A DNA stretch of 64,000 bases from Anaerotruncus rubiinfantis (GCF_900078395.1 NZ_FKLA01000008.1:248001-312000), one strand, 5' to 3'. Counted from the first letter of the stretch, positions 7,748-17,152 are shown. Made by a program: numbers and translations. Notes: a model not told the origin generated them from the letters alone.

Positions 7748-8355
7748 TGACTGTCACGGCGGTTAGAATGACAAAACGCGGAAATATCGCCCTCTATGTG
7801 GACGGCGAATTTTGTATGAGCATGCACCCCGACGTCTTTGCGGCGTCGGGGCTTTCGGCCGGAATGCAGATTGATCCCGAAAGGCTTGCGGAACTGGTTG
7901 GCGAAGCGCAGCTCAAAAAAGCGAAGGAGAAGGCGTTGCACTATCTTTCGTACAAGGAATATACCGCGAGCCAGCTCAAGGAGCGGCTCCTGCGGGATGT
8001 GGACGAGGAGAGCGCCGCGCTGGCGGTCGGCCGGATGGAGGAGCTGGGACTGGTGGACGACGGCGATTACGCCGAGCGGTTCGCGCGCGACCTTTACGAG
8101 CGCAAACGGTACGGGCTTATCCGTATCCGGCAGGAGATGCGGCAGCGGGGACTGGCGGACGAGCAGATCGAATTTGCCGTTTCGCTGCTGCCGGACGCGC
8201 CGCTTGTGCGCATCCGGGAACTGATCGAAAAGAAGTACCCGCTTGCCTGGGAGGACGAAAAGGTGAAGCGGCGCGCCTTTGCGGCGATGCTGCGGATGGG
8301 ATACTGCGCCGCCGACGTGCGCAAAGCGCTCGGCGGGCGGGAAGATTACGACTGA
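7744..8355 (+). CDS. recX: Regulatory protein RecX
   Basis: A 203-residue RecX/OraA family protein that binds RecA filaments and modulates their activity. The helical repeats are visible: [43 protein letters not shown], then [11 protein letters not shown]. The GTG at 7744 overlaps the recA stop (GTGATGA); ATG 7747 is an equally possible start. Translational coupling to recA is likely. Confidence 0.9.
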   Translation: MMTVTAVRMTKRGNIALYVDGEFCMSMHPDVFAASGLSAGMQIDPERLAELVGEAQLKKAKEKALHYLSYKEYTASQLKERLLRDVDEESAALAVGRMEELGLVDDGDYAERFARDLYERKRYGLIRIRQEMRQRGLADEQIEFAVSLLPDAPLVRIRELIEKKYPLAWEDEKVKRRAFAAMLRMGYCAADVRKALGGREDYD

Positions 8356-8368
8356 AGGAGGAAGGCTT

Positions 8369-8539
8369 ATGCAAATCCCGTTTTCGGTGATTTTGATTCC
8401 GGCAGCCTTCATCATCCTGGTGGCGAAGATCACCTACAGCCTGCTCAAAGAGCATATTGATGAACGTTTTGACCGGCTGGAGGCCCTTGTGAAGCGGGAG
8501 CAGGCAAATGAAGAAATGCCGGATAAAATGCAGGGTTAG
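8369..8539 (+). CDS. Small single-span membrane protein
   Basis: A 56-residue protein with a strong AAGGAGG-like site just upstream. Residues 4-24 form one hydrophobic segment (FSVILIPAAFIILVAKITY) and the rest is a charged amphipathic helix (HIDERFDRLEALVKREQ). It lies between recX and rimO in one operon. It resembles many short membrane proteins of unknown function; no family is recognised. Confidence 0.65.
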   Translation: MQIPFSVILIPAAFIILVAKITYSLLKEHIDERFDRLEALVKREQANEEMPDKMQG

Positions 8540-8549
8540 GAGAAAAAAT

Positions 8550-9872
8550 ATGGCTGTAAAAGTGGGGATGGTATCCCTGGGCTGCTCGAAAAACCAGGTC
8601 GACGCGGAGCTGCTGCTTGCGATGATCGTGAAAGGCGGTTATGAAATCTGCGCCGATGCGGCATGCTGCGACGTGGTCATCGTCAACACCTGCGGCTTCA
8701 TCGAGGCCGCGAAACAGGAGAGCATCGAAACGATTCTGGAGTTCTGCCAGATGAAGGATGCGGGGAAGGTGAAGGCGGTCGTCGTGACCGGATGCCTGGC
8801 CGAGCGATACCGCGAGCAGGTTGCTGAGGAGATCCCGGAGGCTGACGTGGTGCTGGGAATCGGACGCAACGCGGATATCATAACCGCGATCGAGGACGCG
8901 CTCGCAGGTAAAAAGACAGTTGCGTTCGGGGAGAAGGACGACCTGCCGCTCGAGGGCGAGCGGGTGCTCGCGAACGAGCCGTTCTTTGCCTATCTCAAAG
9001 TGGCGGATGGCTGCGACAACCGCTGCGCCTACTGCGCCATCCCGCTCATCCGGGGGCATTTCCGCTCGCGGCCGATTGAGAAGGTTGTGGAGGAGGCCAA
9101 GCGGCTGGTTTCGCGCGGCGTAACCGAGCTTGACGTGGTCGCGCAGGACACCACCCGGTACGGTGAGGATCTCTATGGAAAGCTGATGCTGCCGGAGCTT
9201 TTGCGGCGGCTTTGCGGGATTGACGGGGTCAAATGGGTGCGGGTACTTTACTGCTACCCCGACCGGGTCACCGACGAACTGCTCGAAACGATGGCTGCGG
9301 AGGAGAAGATCGTCAAATATATGGATATCCCGATCCAGCATGTGAGCGGGCGGATTTTGAATCTGATGAACCGGCGCGGCGACGCGGGAAGCCTCGCGGC
9401 GCTGATGCAAAAGATCCGGGAGAAGGTGCCTGGCGTCGTGCTGCGCACCACGCTGATCACCGGCTTTCCGACCGAAACGGAAGAAGAGTTTACAGAGTTG
9501 TGCGAATTTATCCGGAAGGTGAAATTCGAGCGGCTCGGGTGCTTTGCCTATTCGCAGGAGGAGGATACCCCCGCGGGCGAGATGGAGGATCAGATCGACC
9601 CGGAGGTGAAGGAACGCCGTGCGCAGATCGTGATGGAGGAGCAGTACGGTATCATGGAAGCGTTCAACCTTTCCCAGGTGGGCAGGACGCTCACAGTGGC
9701 GGTTGAAGGCCGCGAGAAAAAATTCTGGTATGGGCGCAGCTATATGGACGCGCCGGACATTGACACCAAAGTTTACTTTAGCGGGCGCAAAAAATATGCG
9801 CCCGGAGAATATGTGCGGGTCGCAATCGATGGGGTTGTCGGCTATGACCTGCGTGGAAAGGCGATCGACTGA
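8550..9872 (+). CDS. rimO: Ribosomal protein S12 methylthiotransferase RimO
   Basis: A 441-residue radical-SAM methylthiotransferase that thiomethylates an aspartate of ribosomal protein S12. The N-terminal UPF0004 domain carries cluster cysteines C12, C48 and C82; the radical-SAM motif CDNRCAYC gives C155, C159 and C162; a TRAM-like domain ends the protein. The sequence VSLGCSKNQVDAE near the start is characteristic of RimO rather than MiaB. The start at ATG 8550 has TTAGGAG upstream; pgsA follows after two bases. Confidence 0.93.
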   Translation: MAVKVGMVSLGCSKNQVDAELLLAMIVKGGYEICADAACCDVVIVNTCGFIEAAKQESIETILEFCQMKDAGKVKAVVVTGCLAERYREQVAEEIPEADVVLGIGRNADIITAIEDALAGKKTVAFGEKDDLPLEGERVLANEPFFAYLKVADGCDNRCAYCAIPLIRGHFRSRPIEKVVEEAKRLVSRGVTELDVVAQDTTRYGEDLYGKLMLPELLRRLCGIDGVKWVRVLYCYPDRVTDELLETMAAEEKIVKYMDIPIQHVSGRILNLMNRRGDAGSLAALMQKIREKVPGVVLRTTLITGFPTETEEEFTELCEFIRKVKFERLGCFAYSQEEDTPAGEMEDQIDPEVKERRAQIVMEEQYGIMEAFNLSQVGRTLTVAVEGREKKFWYGRSYMDAPDIDTKVYFSGRKKYAPGEYVRVAIDGVVGYDLRGKAID

Positions 9873-9874
9873 TT

Positions 9875-10453
9875 ATGAACCTGCCAAATAAGCTCACCGT
9901 GCTGCGCATGGCGCTGATTCCGGTGTTTCTGATCTTTATGTTTGCGGACGCGATCCCGTGGCGCTATCTCTGGGCCGCGGCAGTCTTTGGGGCGGCGTCG
10001 TTTACCGACTACCTTGACGGAAACATCGCCCGCCGTGATGGGCTGGTCACAAATTTCGGCAAGCTGATGGACCCGCTCGCGGATAAGCTGCTGGTCTTTT
10101 CGGCGCTCATCTGCTTCATCCCGCTCGGGCGTGCCTCGGCGTTGGGCGTCTTTGTCATCCTGGCGCGGGAATTGCTGGTCACTTCGGTGCGGCTGATTGC
10201 CGCAGAGCATGGCGCGGTCATTGCCGCCGACAAGCTTGGCAAGCTTAAGACTGTGTTCCAGATCATCTGGGTGCTCTATACGCTGTTTGCGATGTGGGTC
10301 ACCTGGGACATTCTTCCGCCGTCTCCGCATTCCTATTCGGTGCAGTTCTTCATCGGCGACGTGGTGCTGCAATTGGTCGTGGTGGTGCTGACCCTGCTTT
10401 CGGGCTGGAATTACATCTGGAAGAACCGGGGACTGTTTGACGACATCCGCTGA
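9875..10453 (+). CDS. pgsA: CDP-diacylglycerol-glycerol-3-phosphate 3-phosphatidyltransferase
   Basis: A 192-residue integral membrane enzyme that makes phosphatidylglycerolphosphate. The CDP-alcohol phosphotransferase signature is complete: D45, D48-G49, A52-R53, G62, D66 and D70. Several membrane segments lie before and after it. The order rimO-pgsA is common in Firmicutes. The operon ends here, and repeat copy B begins 62 bases downstream. Confidence 0.94.
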   Translation: MNLPNKLTVLRMALIPVFLIFMFADAIPWRYLWAAAVFGAASFTDYLDGNIARRDGLVTNFGKLMDPLADKLLVFSALICFIPLGRASALGVFVILARELLVTSVRLIAAEHGAVIAADKLGKLKTVFQIIWVLYTLFAMWVTWDILPPSPHSYSVQFFIGDVVLQLVVVVLTLLSGWNYIWKNRGLFDDIR

Positions 10454-10514
10454 CTGCGCCGTGCAGGGGTATTTTTGCGCGTTTCGCCGCGCCCGGAGAT
10501 TGTTCCGCAGGGTA

Positions 10515-11056
10515 ACTTTCTTGCTTGTCCAAGAAAGTCACCAAAGAAGGACACGCGGGGACACCCCGCGGCCCCATGCGCGCCGTGAAAGCTGCCTGCG
10601 GCAGAAACGGCGCGCAATCTGCTTAGATTCCACGAAGTGAGCCGCGCGCGCTTCGCAATGACGCGCGGGACGAGTTTTCGCAACCGTTGCGAAAACCGGC
10701 TGCGCCGAATAAGGACAAATGGATTTTGAATGCGCGGCCCTGCGGGCCGCGCATTACGCTGTGTCCACACGGTTTTTCAACCGGCCCATGACCTGGGAGC
10801 GCGAAGCTTTACCATCAGTCTTGAGCTGACCGTTTCATTGGGAGCGCTTGCGGCGCAGGTCTTGGCAAGGCGTCTGCGGGCTTTCTTGAGGGGCTATTGT
10901 GCCGCAGGCACTCCTTGCAACAAATCCGCCGCCAAAGGCGGCGCGTCGCCCCCTTTGAGCGAGCGTCCGAAGTCCGCTCCGGCCCATAGGCCGGGAAGCG
11001 AGCCCCTAGCCCCTTGAGCGCATTCTTTGGTACCTTTCTTGTGCGCACAAGAAAGG
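10515..11056 (-). repeat. Long dispersed intergenic repeat, copy B (inverted relative to copy A)
   Basis: The reverse complement of this block aligns with 2378-2862 over most of its length, with an extra middle section of about 150 bases. It is bounded by a nine-bp hairpin with ACTTTCTTG arms (10515-10538) and a perfect 24-bp palindrome CCTTTCTTGTGC/GCACAAGAAAGG (11033-11056). It contains GC-rich hairpins such as GCGCGGCCCTGCGGGCCGCGC. No ribosome binding sites, no credible reading frame. It fills the gap between pgsA and the T-box leader. Confidence 0.8.
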
Positions 11057-11265
11057 CACTCGTGGGGCGCGGCGAAACGCGTTAGTGATTCTCAAGCGGC
11101 GAGGCCGCTTGATTCCCGTGCACGCGGCGAAACGCGCAAAAACCCGGGCGACTGGAAGGCGCAAAAGATCCCCAGGCGCGCGTAGGAAAATACAGCGTGG
11201 GATTTCGGGAAAAACACTTGCATCAAGTGGACGATTATGGTATCCTTTGCATATACTGTTGTGGG

Positions 11266-11533
11266 CCCCTATGGGGTCCCGTATGAATATCGATGCGATG
11301 AGCGGGAGAAGTACCCGCGCAATCCTGCGACAGAGAGGACGCGCCGTCGGCTGAAAACGCGTCCAGCAGAAAGCGTGTGGGAAGTGCACCCGTCAGCACT
11401 GCACCCGAACGGATTTTTCTCAGTAGGGGAATGCGTGTCGCCCGCGTTAAGGGCTTTCGAGTAAAAAATCGAAGTGGAACCGCGGATTTATCCCGCCTTC
11501 GTTTGTCCTGTGGGCTGACGAAGGCGGGTTTTT
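11266..11533 (+). promoter_or_regulatory. T-box riboswitch of cysE-cysS (probable tRNA-Cys sensor)
   Basis: The T-box core AAGTGGAACCGCGG (11472-11485) precedes a terminator with a ten-bp stem (CCCGCCTTCG 11492-11501, CGAAGGCGGG 11519-11528) and five T. Upstream is stem I with the GATGAGCGGGAGAAGTA K-turn region and AGAGAG segment. A TGC triplet followed by A (11385-11387) is a candidate cysteine specifier; another TGC is at 11400-11402. Both regulated genes use cysteine or its precursor. Possible promoter elements lie at about 11218-11256 (TTGCAT, 17 bp, TATCCT). Confidence 0.88.
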
Positions 11534-11560
11534 CATCATCTGCAAGGAGGAATTGCCTTT

Positions 11561-12247
11561 ATGCTTGAAACTTTCAAAAAGGATATACAGGCGGTCAAAG
11601 ACCGGGACCCGGCGGCGCGGAGCACATTGGAAACCGTGCTGGTTTCATCCGGCCTGCATGCGATTATGCTGCACCGCCCGGCCCATTGGCTTTATAAACA
11701 CGAACACTTTCTCTCCGCCCGTGTGGTCAGCCAGGCGGCCAGGTTTCTGACCGGCGTCGAAATCCATCCCGGAGCAAAGATTGGCACCGGCGTGCTGATC
11801 GATCATGGCATGGGGGTCGTTATCGGAGAGACCGCGGAGGTTGGGGACGGCTGCACCATTTATCAGGGAGTGACCCTGGGCGGTACCGGCAAGGACAAGG
11901 GCAAGCGCCATCCGACGCTTGGCAAAAATGTCACGGTTGGCGCGGGCGCGAAGGTGCTCGGCCCGTTCTCGGTTGGGGACGGCGCGAAGGTCGCCGCCAA
12001 CGCCGTGCTGCTCGAATCGGTCCCCGCCGAATCGACTGCGGTGGGGGTCCCGGCACGTGTGGTGCGGGTGGCGGGGCGCAAGCCGGTCGGGCTTGACCAT
12101 GTGCACATCCCCGACCCGGTCGCGCAGGAGCTCTGCAAGCTGCAGTTTAAAATTGACAAACTGGAAAAGCGTATCCGGGAACTGGAAAAGGACGGGGACG
12201 CGGGAGAGCAGACGGAAAAAAAGATGGCCGCCGTTTTGGACGAATAA
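11561..12247 (+). CDS. cysE: Serine O-acetyltransferase
   Basis: A 228-residue enzyme that acetylates L-serine with acetyl-CoA, the first step of cysteine synthesis. It has the short N-terminal helical part of the EpsC type and a left-handed beta-helix of hexapeptide repeats containing the catalytic region DHGMGVVIGETAEVGDG and GVTLGGTGKDKGKRHP. The C-terminus after about 190 is a charged coiled coil. AAGGAGG lies just upstream. It is the first gene behind the T-box, so cysteine starvation should raise its expression together with cysS. Confidence 0.95.
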   Translation: MLETFKKDIQAVKDRDPAARSTLETVLVSSGLHAIMLHRPAHWLYKHEHFLSARVVSQAARFLTGVEIHPGAKIGTGVLIDHGMGVVIGETAEVGDGCTIYQGVTLGGTGKDKGKRHPTLGKNVTVGAGAKVLGPFSVGDGAKVAANAVLLESVPAESTAVGVPARVVRVAGRKPVGLDHVHIPDPVAQELCKLQFKIDKLEKRIRELEKDGDAGEQTEKKMAAVLDE

Positions 12248-12257
12248 CCGGCGCGGC

Positions 12258-12290
12258 GGATGGAATCCTTTGGAAAGAAGGATTCCATCC
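12258..12290 (+). other. Intercistronic hairpin between cysE and cysS
   Basis: A perfect 13-bp stem GGATGGAATCCTT/AAGGATTCCATCC with a seven-base loop, followed by GC-rich sequence and not by a T-run. It is more likely an mRNA stability or processing element than a terminator. Confidence 0.6.
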
Positions 12291-12341
12291 GGCCGGCCGG
12301 ATTTTGACGAGACTTTTTGAAAACGTAAGGAGACGAAACCG

Positions 12342-13736
12342 ATGAAAATTTTCAACACACTCACCCGTCAGAAAGAGGAATTTATCCCAATTGAGCCGGG
12401 CAAGGTCAAAATGTATGCCTGCGGCCCGACCGTCTATAACTTCATCCACATCGGCAACGCGCGCCCGATCTGCGTGTTCGACACGCTGCGCCGCTACTTG
12501 GAATACCGCGGCTATGACGTTACCTTTGTCCAGAATTTCACCGACATTGACGACAAGCTTATCAACAAGGCGAATGAGGAAGGAATCACCGTTAAGGAAG
12601 TCGCGGAGCGTTACATCAAAGAATATCTGACCGATACCGAAGGCCTCGGAATCCGCCCGGCGAATATCCATCCGCGCGCGACCGAAAATATTGACACGAT
12701 CATCGATATGGTCAAGTCGCTGGAGGAGAAGGGCTACGCCTATGCGCACGAAGGCAGTGTGTATTTCCGCTCCCGCAAGTTTCCCGAATATGGGAAGCTC
12801 TCGCATCAGCCGCTTGAGGACCTTGAAAGCGGCGCCCGCATTGATGTGAGCGAGGCCAAGGAGGACCCGCTCGATTTCGTCCTCTGGAAGGCTGCCAAGC
12901 CTGGCGAGCCAAGCTGGACTTCCCCATGGGGAGAGGGCCGTCCCGGCTGGCATATCGAATGCAGCGCGATGATCCGCCGCCATCTGGGCGAAACGATCGA
13001 CATCCACTGCGGCGGGCAGGATCTCATCTTCCCGCACCATGAAAATGAGATTGCGCAGAGCGAATGCTGCACAGGCGCGGAATATGTACGTTATTGGATG
13101 CACAACGGCTACATCAACGTTGACAACCGCAAGATGAGCAAGTCGCTCGGTAACTTCTTTACCGTGCGCGAGGTTGCGGAGAAGTTTGGCTACGAGCCGA
13201 TTAAATTTATGATGCTGCAGGCGCATTACCGCAGCCCCATCAACTATAACCTTGAGGTGATTGAGCAGTGCAAGGCTGCGCTCGAACGGCTCCACAACTG
13301 CCGTGACAATCTCGACTTTGCGCTGGAAAACGCGTGCGGCGCGCCCACCGAAGGGGAGGAAACTTTCAAAAAAGCAGCTGACAACCGCATTGCACAGTTT
13401 GTCGAAGCGATGGATGACGACCTTAACACCGCTGATGGCATCGCCGCGCTGTTTGAGCTGGCGCGTGACATCAACAGCTTTTTCACTGAGACGCGCTCGA
13501 AGGAAGCGGTTTCCTACGCGATCGCGAAGTTTGATGAGCTGACCGGCGTGCTTGGCCTGCTTTATAACCGAAAGGCCGATTCACTCGACAGTGAGGTTGA
13601 AGCGCTGATCGCCGACCGGCAGGCCGCCCGCAAGGCAAAGGATTTTGCCAGAGCGGACGCCATCCGCGACAAGCTGAGCAAAATGGGCATTGTCCTCAAG
13701 GACACCCCGCAGGGTGTCCAGTGGTCGCGCAAATAA
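12342..13736 (+). CDS. cysS: Cysteinyl-tRNA synthetase
   Basis: A 464-residue class I aminoacyl-tRNA synthetase. It shows the zinc ligand C27 in YACGPTVYN, the HIGH-type motif HIGN (36-39), the KMSKS loop at about 264-268 and [12 protein letters not shown] around the active site. The C-terminal DALR and anticodon-binding helices are present. AAGGAG precedes the ATG. Cotranscription with cysE under the T-box is the common arrangement in Firmicutes. Confidence 0.97.
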   Translation: MKIFNTLTRQKEEFIPIEPGKVKMYACGPTVYNFIHIGNARPICVFDTLRRYLEYRGYDVTFVQNFTDIDDKLINKANEEGITVKEVAERYIKEYLTDTEGLGIRPANIHPRATENIDTIIDMVKSLEEKGYAYAHEGSVYFRSRKFPEYGKLSHQPLEDLESGARIDVSEAKEDPLDFVLWKAAKPGEPSWTSPWGEGRPGWHIECSAMIRRHLGETIDIHCGGQDLIFPHHENEIAQSECCTGAEYVRYWMHNGYINVDNRKMSKSLGNFFTVREVAEKFGYEPIKFMMLQAHYRSPINYNLEVIEQCKAALERLHNCRDNLDFALENACGAPTEGEETFKKAADNRIAQFVEAMDDDLNTADGIAALFELARDINSFFTETRSKEAVSYAIAKFDELTGVLGLLYNRKADSLDSEVEALIADRQAARKAKDFARADAIRDKLSKMGIVLKDTPQGVQWSRK

Positions 13737-13744
13737 GTGAAAAA

Positions 13745-13775
13745 AAGCCGCCGGCATCAGCCGGCGGCTTTCCTT
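13745..13775. terminator. Bidirectional terminator between cysS and uraA
   Basis: An 11-bp stem AAGCCGCCGGC/GCCGGCGGCTT (13745-13755, 13760-13770) with loop ATCA. It is flanked by A-residues on the left and T-residues on the right, so it can stop both converging transcripts. Confidence 0.85.
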
Positions 13776-13827
13776 ATCGGATCGGTGCCCATGGGGAAGT
13801 ATATCGGCCTTCCCTGTGATGCACGAA

Positions 13828-15108
13828 TCAGTTTTCCTCTTTGTCGTTGGTGAGGTTGTATTTATCGAAGATATAAAAGATCAGGCTCATAAACATGCCG
13901 ACGATGCAAGCCAGCGCCATGCCCTTGAGCTGGATGTTGCCCATATCGATCGCGATGCCGGAAAGACCGGTGACGAAGATAACCGAAGTGAGCGCCAGGT
14001 TGCGGGATTTGCCGTAATCGACCCGCTGGTCGACCAGGATGCGCAGGCCGGAGGTGCCGATCATGCCGTAGAGCAGGAAGGAGATGCCGCCGATGACTGC
14101 GCCGGGGATGGTGTTGATGAGCGCGGCGATCGGACCGACGAACGAGAGGATGATCGAGCAAATCGCGGCGCCGCCGATGACCCAGACGCTGTATACTTTG
14201 GTGACCGCCATGACGCCGATGTTTTCGCCGTAGGTGGTGGTTGGGACCGAACCGAGCATACCGGAAACCGCGGTGGAGAAGTTGTCGCCAAAGATCGAGC
14301 GATGCAGGCCCGGGTCCTTGATCAGGTTGCGGTCGACGATCTGGCTGGTGACCACCTGATGCCCGATATGCTCGGACAGGATGACCAGAAGGGCAGGCAT
14401 CATCACCATGATGGCGCCGCCGTCAAAAACCGGCATCTGGAAATTCGGGATAACGAAGAAATCCGACTGCAGGACCGCTTCAAAGCTGACCATCCCCGCA
14501 AAATAGGACGCGGCATAGCCGGCGATGATTGCGATGAGGATCGGGATGACCGAGAGAAAGCCGCGGAAGAGCACCTGCCCGAAAACCGCGACGCCCAGCG
14601 TGATCAGAAATACGACAACCGCGCGCGGATCGATCGCAGGATTCGACTCGTTGACGATCATACCGGCGGTCTTGGCAGCTTCCGCGGAAAGCTCCAGGCC
14701 GATGAGCGCGACGACCGGGCCCATAGCCGCGGGCGGCAGCACCACGTCGATCCAGTTGGTTCCGCATTTATAGATGATGAAGGCCACGATACAGCCCGCG
14801 ATACCGACCGCCACATATCCGCCCTGCGCCGCGCGAAAGCCCGCCGGGTGATTGGCGATCAGGTAGAGGGTAGGCGCGATGAATGCAAACGAAGATCCGA
14901 GATAGGCCGGAGCACGGCCCTTGGTGACCGCGATGAAGAGCAGCGTCCCCAGACCGTTCATGAACAGGACGATTGAAGAGTTGATGCCAAACAGGATCGG
15001 AACCAGGACCGATGCGCCGAACATTGCAAACATATGCTGCAGGCTCAGCGGGATAAATTGCCCCAGAGGCGGACGCTCGTCGATACCGATGATTCTTTTT
15101 GTACTCAT
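13828..15108 (-). CDS. uraA: Uracil/xanthine permease (NCS2 family)
   Basis: A 426-residue polytopic membrane protein with about 12-14 segments. The start PPLGQFIPLSLQHMFAMFGA and the later GGISFLLYGMIGTSGLRILV region are typical of UraA/PyrP uracil:proton symporters of the nucleobase-ascorbate transporter family. The start at ATG 15108 fits the GAGGAG site; the ATG two codons earlier is too close to it. A minus-strand extended -10 (TGTTATAAT) is at 15199-15207. No PyrR-type leader was recognised. Uracil is the best substrate guess; other nucleobases are possible. Confidence 0.85.
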   Translation of the reverse strand: MSTKRIIGIDERPPLGQFIPLSLQHMFAMFGASVLVPILFGINSSIVLFMNGLGTLLFIAVTKGRAPAYLGSSFAFIAPTLYLIANHPAGFRAAQGGYVAVGIAGCIVAFIIYKCGTNWIDVVLPPAAMGPVVALIGLELSAEAAKTAGMIVNESNPAIDPRAVVVFLITLGVAVFGQVLFRGFLSVIPILIAIIAGYAASYFAGMVSFEAVLQSDFFVIPNFQMPVFDGGAIMVMMPALLVILSEHIGHQVVTSQIVDRNLIKDPGLHRSIFGDNFSTAVSGMLGSVPTTTYGENIGVMAVTKVYSVWVIGGAAICSIILSFVGPIAALINTIPGAVIGGISFLLYGMIGTSGLRILVDQRVDYGKSRNLALTSVIFVTGLSGIAIDMGNIQLKGMALACIVGMFMSLIFYIFDKYNLTNDKEEN

Positions 15109-15198
15109 ACACATTCTCCTCTTATTTTAATCAAAACACAAACCGCCGCAAACAGGAGGATCTGCCTTTTACGACAACCCCCGGATACACTATTGTTT

Positions 15199-15340
15199 AT
15201 TATAACAAACCATCGATTTCGCGGAAAGAGTCAAAATTACACAAAGATTGTCGGACATCCGGAGGGACGATGCCGGATTTGTAGGAATTCATCCCGGACG
15301 GGAATTTCCTGTTGCATTCGCGGAATATATATGTTAATGT
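15199..15340. promoter_or_regulatory. Divergent promoter region of uraA and malQ
   Basis: For uraA (minus strand) there is an extended -10, TGTTATAAT, ending at 15199. For malQ (plus strand) TTGCAT (15312-15317), 17 bp, TAATGT (15335-15340) is the best match. Both are imperfect; no operator was recognised. Confidence 0.35.
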
Positions 15341-15376
15341 TAATATGAGTTTTTCTGAAACTGATGAGGTGTTTTC

Positions 15377-16861
15377 ATGAGAGCCAGTGGAATCCTCCTG
15401 CATATTTCCTCGCTGCCGTCCGATTACGGGATTGGAACGATCGGGCAGGCAGCGTTTGATTTTGTGGACTTTTTGCATACGGCGGGCCAGCGTTTCTGGC
15501 AGGTTCTGCCGCTCGGGCCGACCAGCTACGGCGACAGTCCGTATCAGTCCTTTTCCACCTTTGCGGGCAACCCGTATTTCATCGATCTTGACCTGCTCAC
15601 ACAGGACGGGCTGCTCGAAAAGCAGGAGTATGAAGGCATTGACTGGGGGGACGATCCCGCCTGTACCGACTATGAGAAGCTTTATAAAAACCGGTTCTCC
15701 GTCCTGCGCCGGGCGTTTGAACGCGGTTTTGCCCGTGACGAAAAAGCGGTTGCGGAATTTCGGCGCAGGCAGGGGGGCTGGCTTGAGGATTACGCGCTGT
15801 TCATGGCGCTCAAGGACCGGTTCGGCGGCCGCGCATGGAGCGAATGGGACGACGGGCTGCGCCTGCGCGAACCGGGCGCGCTCGAACGCGCCCGGCTGGA
15901 ATGCGTGGAGGATCTCGACTTCTGGGTTTATGTGCAGTATCTGTTTTTCACCCAGTGGTTTGCGCTGAAAACCTATGCAAACAAAAACGGCGTCGAGTTG
16001 ATCGGAGACCTGCCGATCTACGTGGCGGCGGACAGCGCGGACGTCTGGGCACATCCGGAGCTTTTCTGGCTGGATGAGGACCGCAAACCGGTCTTTATCG
16101 CCGGCGTGCCGCCCGATTATTTCTCGCCGGACGGCCAGCTCTGGGGCAACCCGCTTTACGACTGGAAGGTGCATGAAGAAACGGGTTACCATTGGTGGAT
16201 CGAACGTATCCGGATGGTCACATCGGTGTGCGACATGGTGCGGATCGACCATTTTCGGGGCTTTGCGGGCTTTTATGCGGTGCCGTTCGGGGATGCGGAC
16301 GCAAAGGGCGGTCATTGGGAAAAAGGTCCGGGCCGCGCGGTGTTCGCGGCGGCGGAGAAGGAACTCGGAAAGAGCCGGATCATTGCGGAGGACCTGGGCA
16401 TTCTGACCGATGATGTTTACGAGCTGCTCCGGCAAACCGGTTTCCCGGGTATGAAGATTTTACAGTTCGCGTTCGATTCGAACTGGGATAATGTCTACCT
16501 ACCGCACAACCATGTGCGCCACAGCGTTATCTATACCGGCACGCATGACAACGACACGCTGATGCACTGGTGGGAAACGGCGCTCGCGCCGCAGGACCGG
16601 CAGCACGCGGCGGATTACATGCGGCTGAATGAATCCGAAGGGGTCAACTGGGGGATTCTTCATACCGTATGGGCGAGTGTGGCCGAGCTTGCGGTCGCGC
16701 CGATCCAGGACTTTTTGGCGCTGGGCGGCGAGGCGCGGATGAACACGCCGTCGACACTGGGCGGCAATTGGCAGTTCCGGCTGCAAAAGGGAATGCTGAC
16801 CGGACAGCTCGCGGAAAAGATCGAACGGATGAGCGGCCTTTACCAGCGTTCGACGCTGTGA
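15377..16861 (+). CDS. malQ: 4-alpha-glucanotransferase (amylomaltase)
   Basis: A 494-residue GH77 enzyme that transfers alpha-1,4-glucan segments during maltodextrin and glycogen metabolism. The N-terminus has RASGILLHISSLPSDYGIG and WQVLPLGPTSYGDSPYQS; later come DLPIYVAADSADVW, the nucleophile region RIDHFRGF, AEDLG and the acid/stabiliser region TGTHDNDT. All are characteristic of MalQ. It is a single-gene unit with a very strong terminator; no glycogen genes are adjacent. Confidence 0.95.
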   Translation: MRASGILLHISSLPSDYGIGTIGQAAFDFVDFLHTAGQRFWQVLPLGPTSYGDSPYQSFSTFAGNPYFIDLDLLTQDGLLEKQEYEGIDWGDDPACTDYEKLYKNRFSVLRRAFERGFARDEKAVAEFRRRQGGWLEDYALFMALKDRFGGRAWSEWDDGLRLREPGALERARLECVEDLDFWVYVQYLFFTQWFALKTYANKNGVELIGDLPIYVAADSADVWAHPELFWLDEDRKPVFIAGVPPDYFSPDGQLWGNPLYDWKVHEETGYHWWIERIRMVTSVCDMVRIDHFRGFAGFYAVPFGDADAKGGHWEKGPGRAVFAAAEKELGKSRIIAEDLGILTDDVYELLRQTGFPGMKILQFAFDSNWDNVYLPHNHVRHSVIYTGTHDNDTLMHWWETALAPQDRQHAADYMRLNESEGVNWGILHTVWASVAELAVAPIQDFLALGGEARMNTPSTLGGNWQFRLQKGMLTGQLAEKIERMSGLYQRSTL

Positions 16862-16882
16862 TGCCTCACATTCTGATACTTT

Positions 16883-16923
16883 AAAAATCAAAACAGGCCC
16901 ATAATGGGCCTGTTTTGATTTTT
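16883..16923 (+). terminator. Terminator after malQ
   Basis: A perfect 19-bp inverted repeat (16883-16901, 16905-16923) with a three-base loop. The stem starts with A-residues and ends with five T. Confidence 0.9.
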
Positions 16924-16978
16924 GACTGCATAATGAAATTAAAATGGGCTCATATGAATGCTGTTATGAGGTGTTTTC

Positions 16979-17152
16979 ATGGGAAAGGAAAAGAGTTTTT
17001 CCCTGCGCATTGACGAGGAACTGCTGCGGGAGTTTCGCTATGTCTGCGGCTATTACGGCCGCAGCGCCAACGGCCAGCTCATCTTTATGATCCGCAAGCT
17101 GGTCGAACAATTTAAAAAGCAAAACGGCGAAATCGAACTTCCGGACGAATGA
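16979..17152 (+). CDS. Arc-like ribbon-helix-helix small protein
   Basis: A 57-residue protein, too short for many gene finders: MGKEKSFSLRIDEELLREF, then VCGYYGRSANGQLIFMIRKL and a charged tail. The pattern of a short strand with alternate hydrophobic residues (FSLRID) followed by two helices, including the GRSANGQL turn, fits Arc/MetJ-type repressors. GAGGTG lies about seven bases before the ATG. Its stop overlaps the comEC start (ATGA), so the two are translationally coupled. A regulatory role is inferred only. Confidence 0.65.
   Translation: MGKEKSFSLRIDEELLREFRYVCGYYGRSANGQLIFMIRKLVEQFKKQNGEIELPDE

Noticed and set aside
13816..14976. A 386-codon frame opposite the uracil permease
   Set aside because: It is rich in D, R, H and G, typical of the antisense of a GC-rich membrane-protein gene. 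The minus-strand permease has all family motifs and a ribosome binding site.
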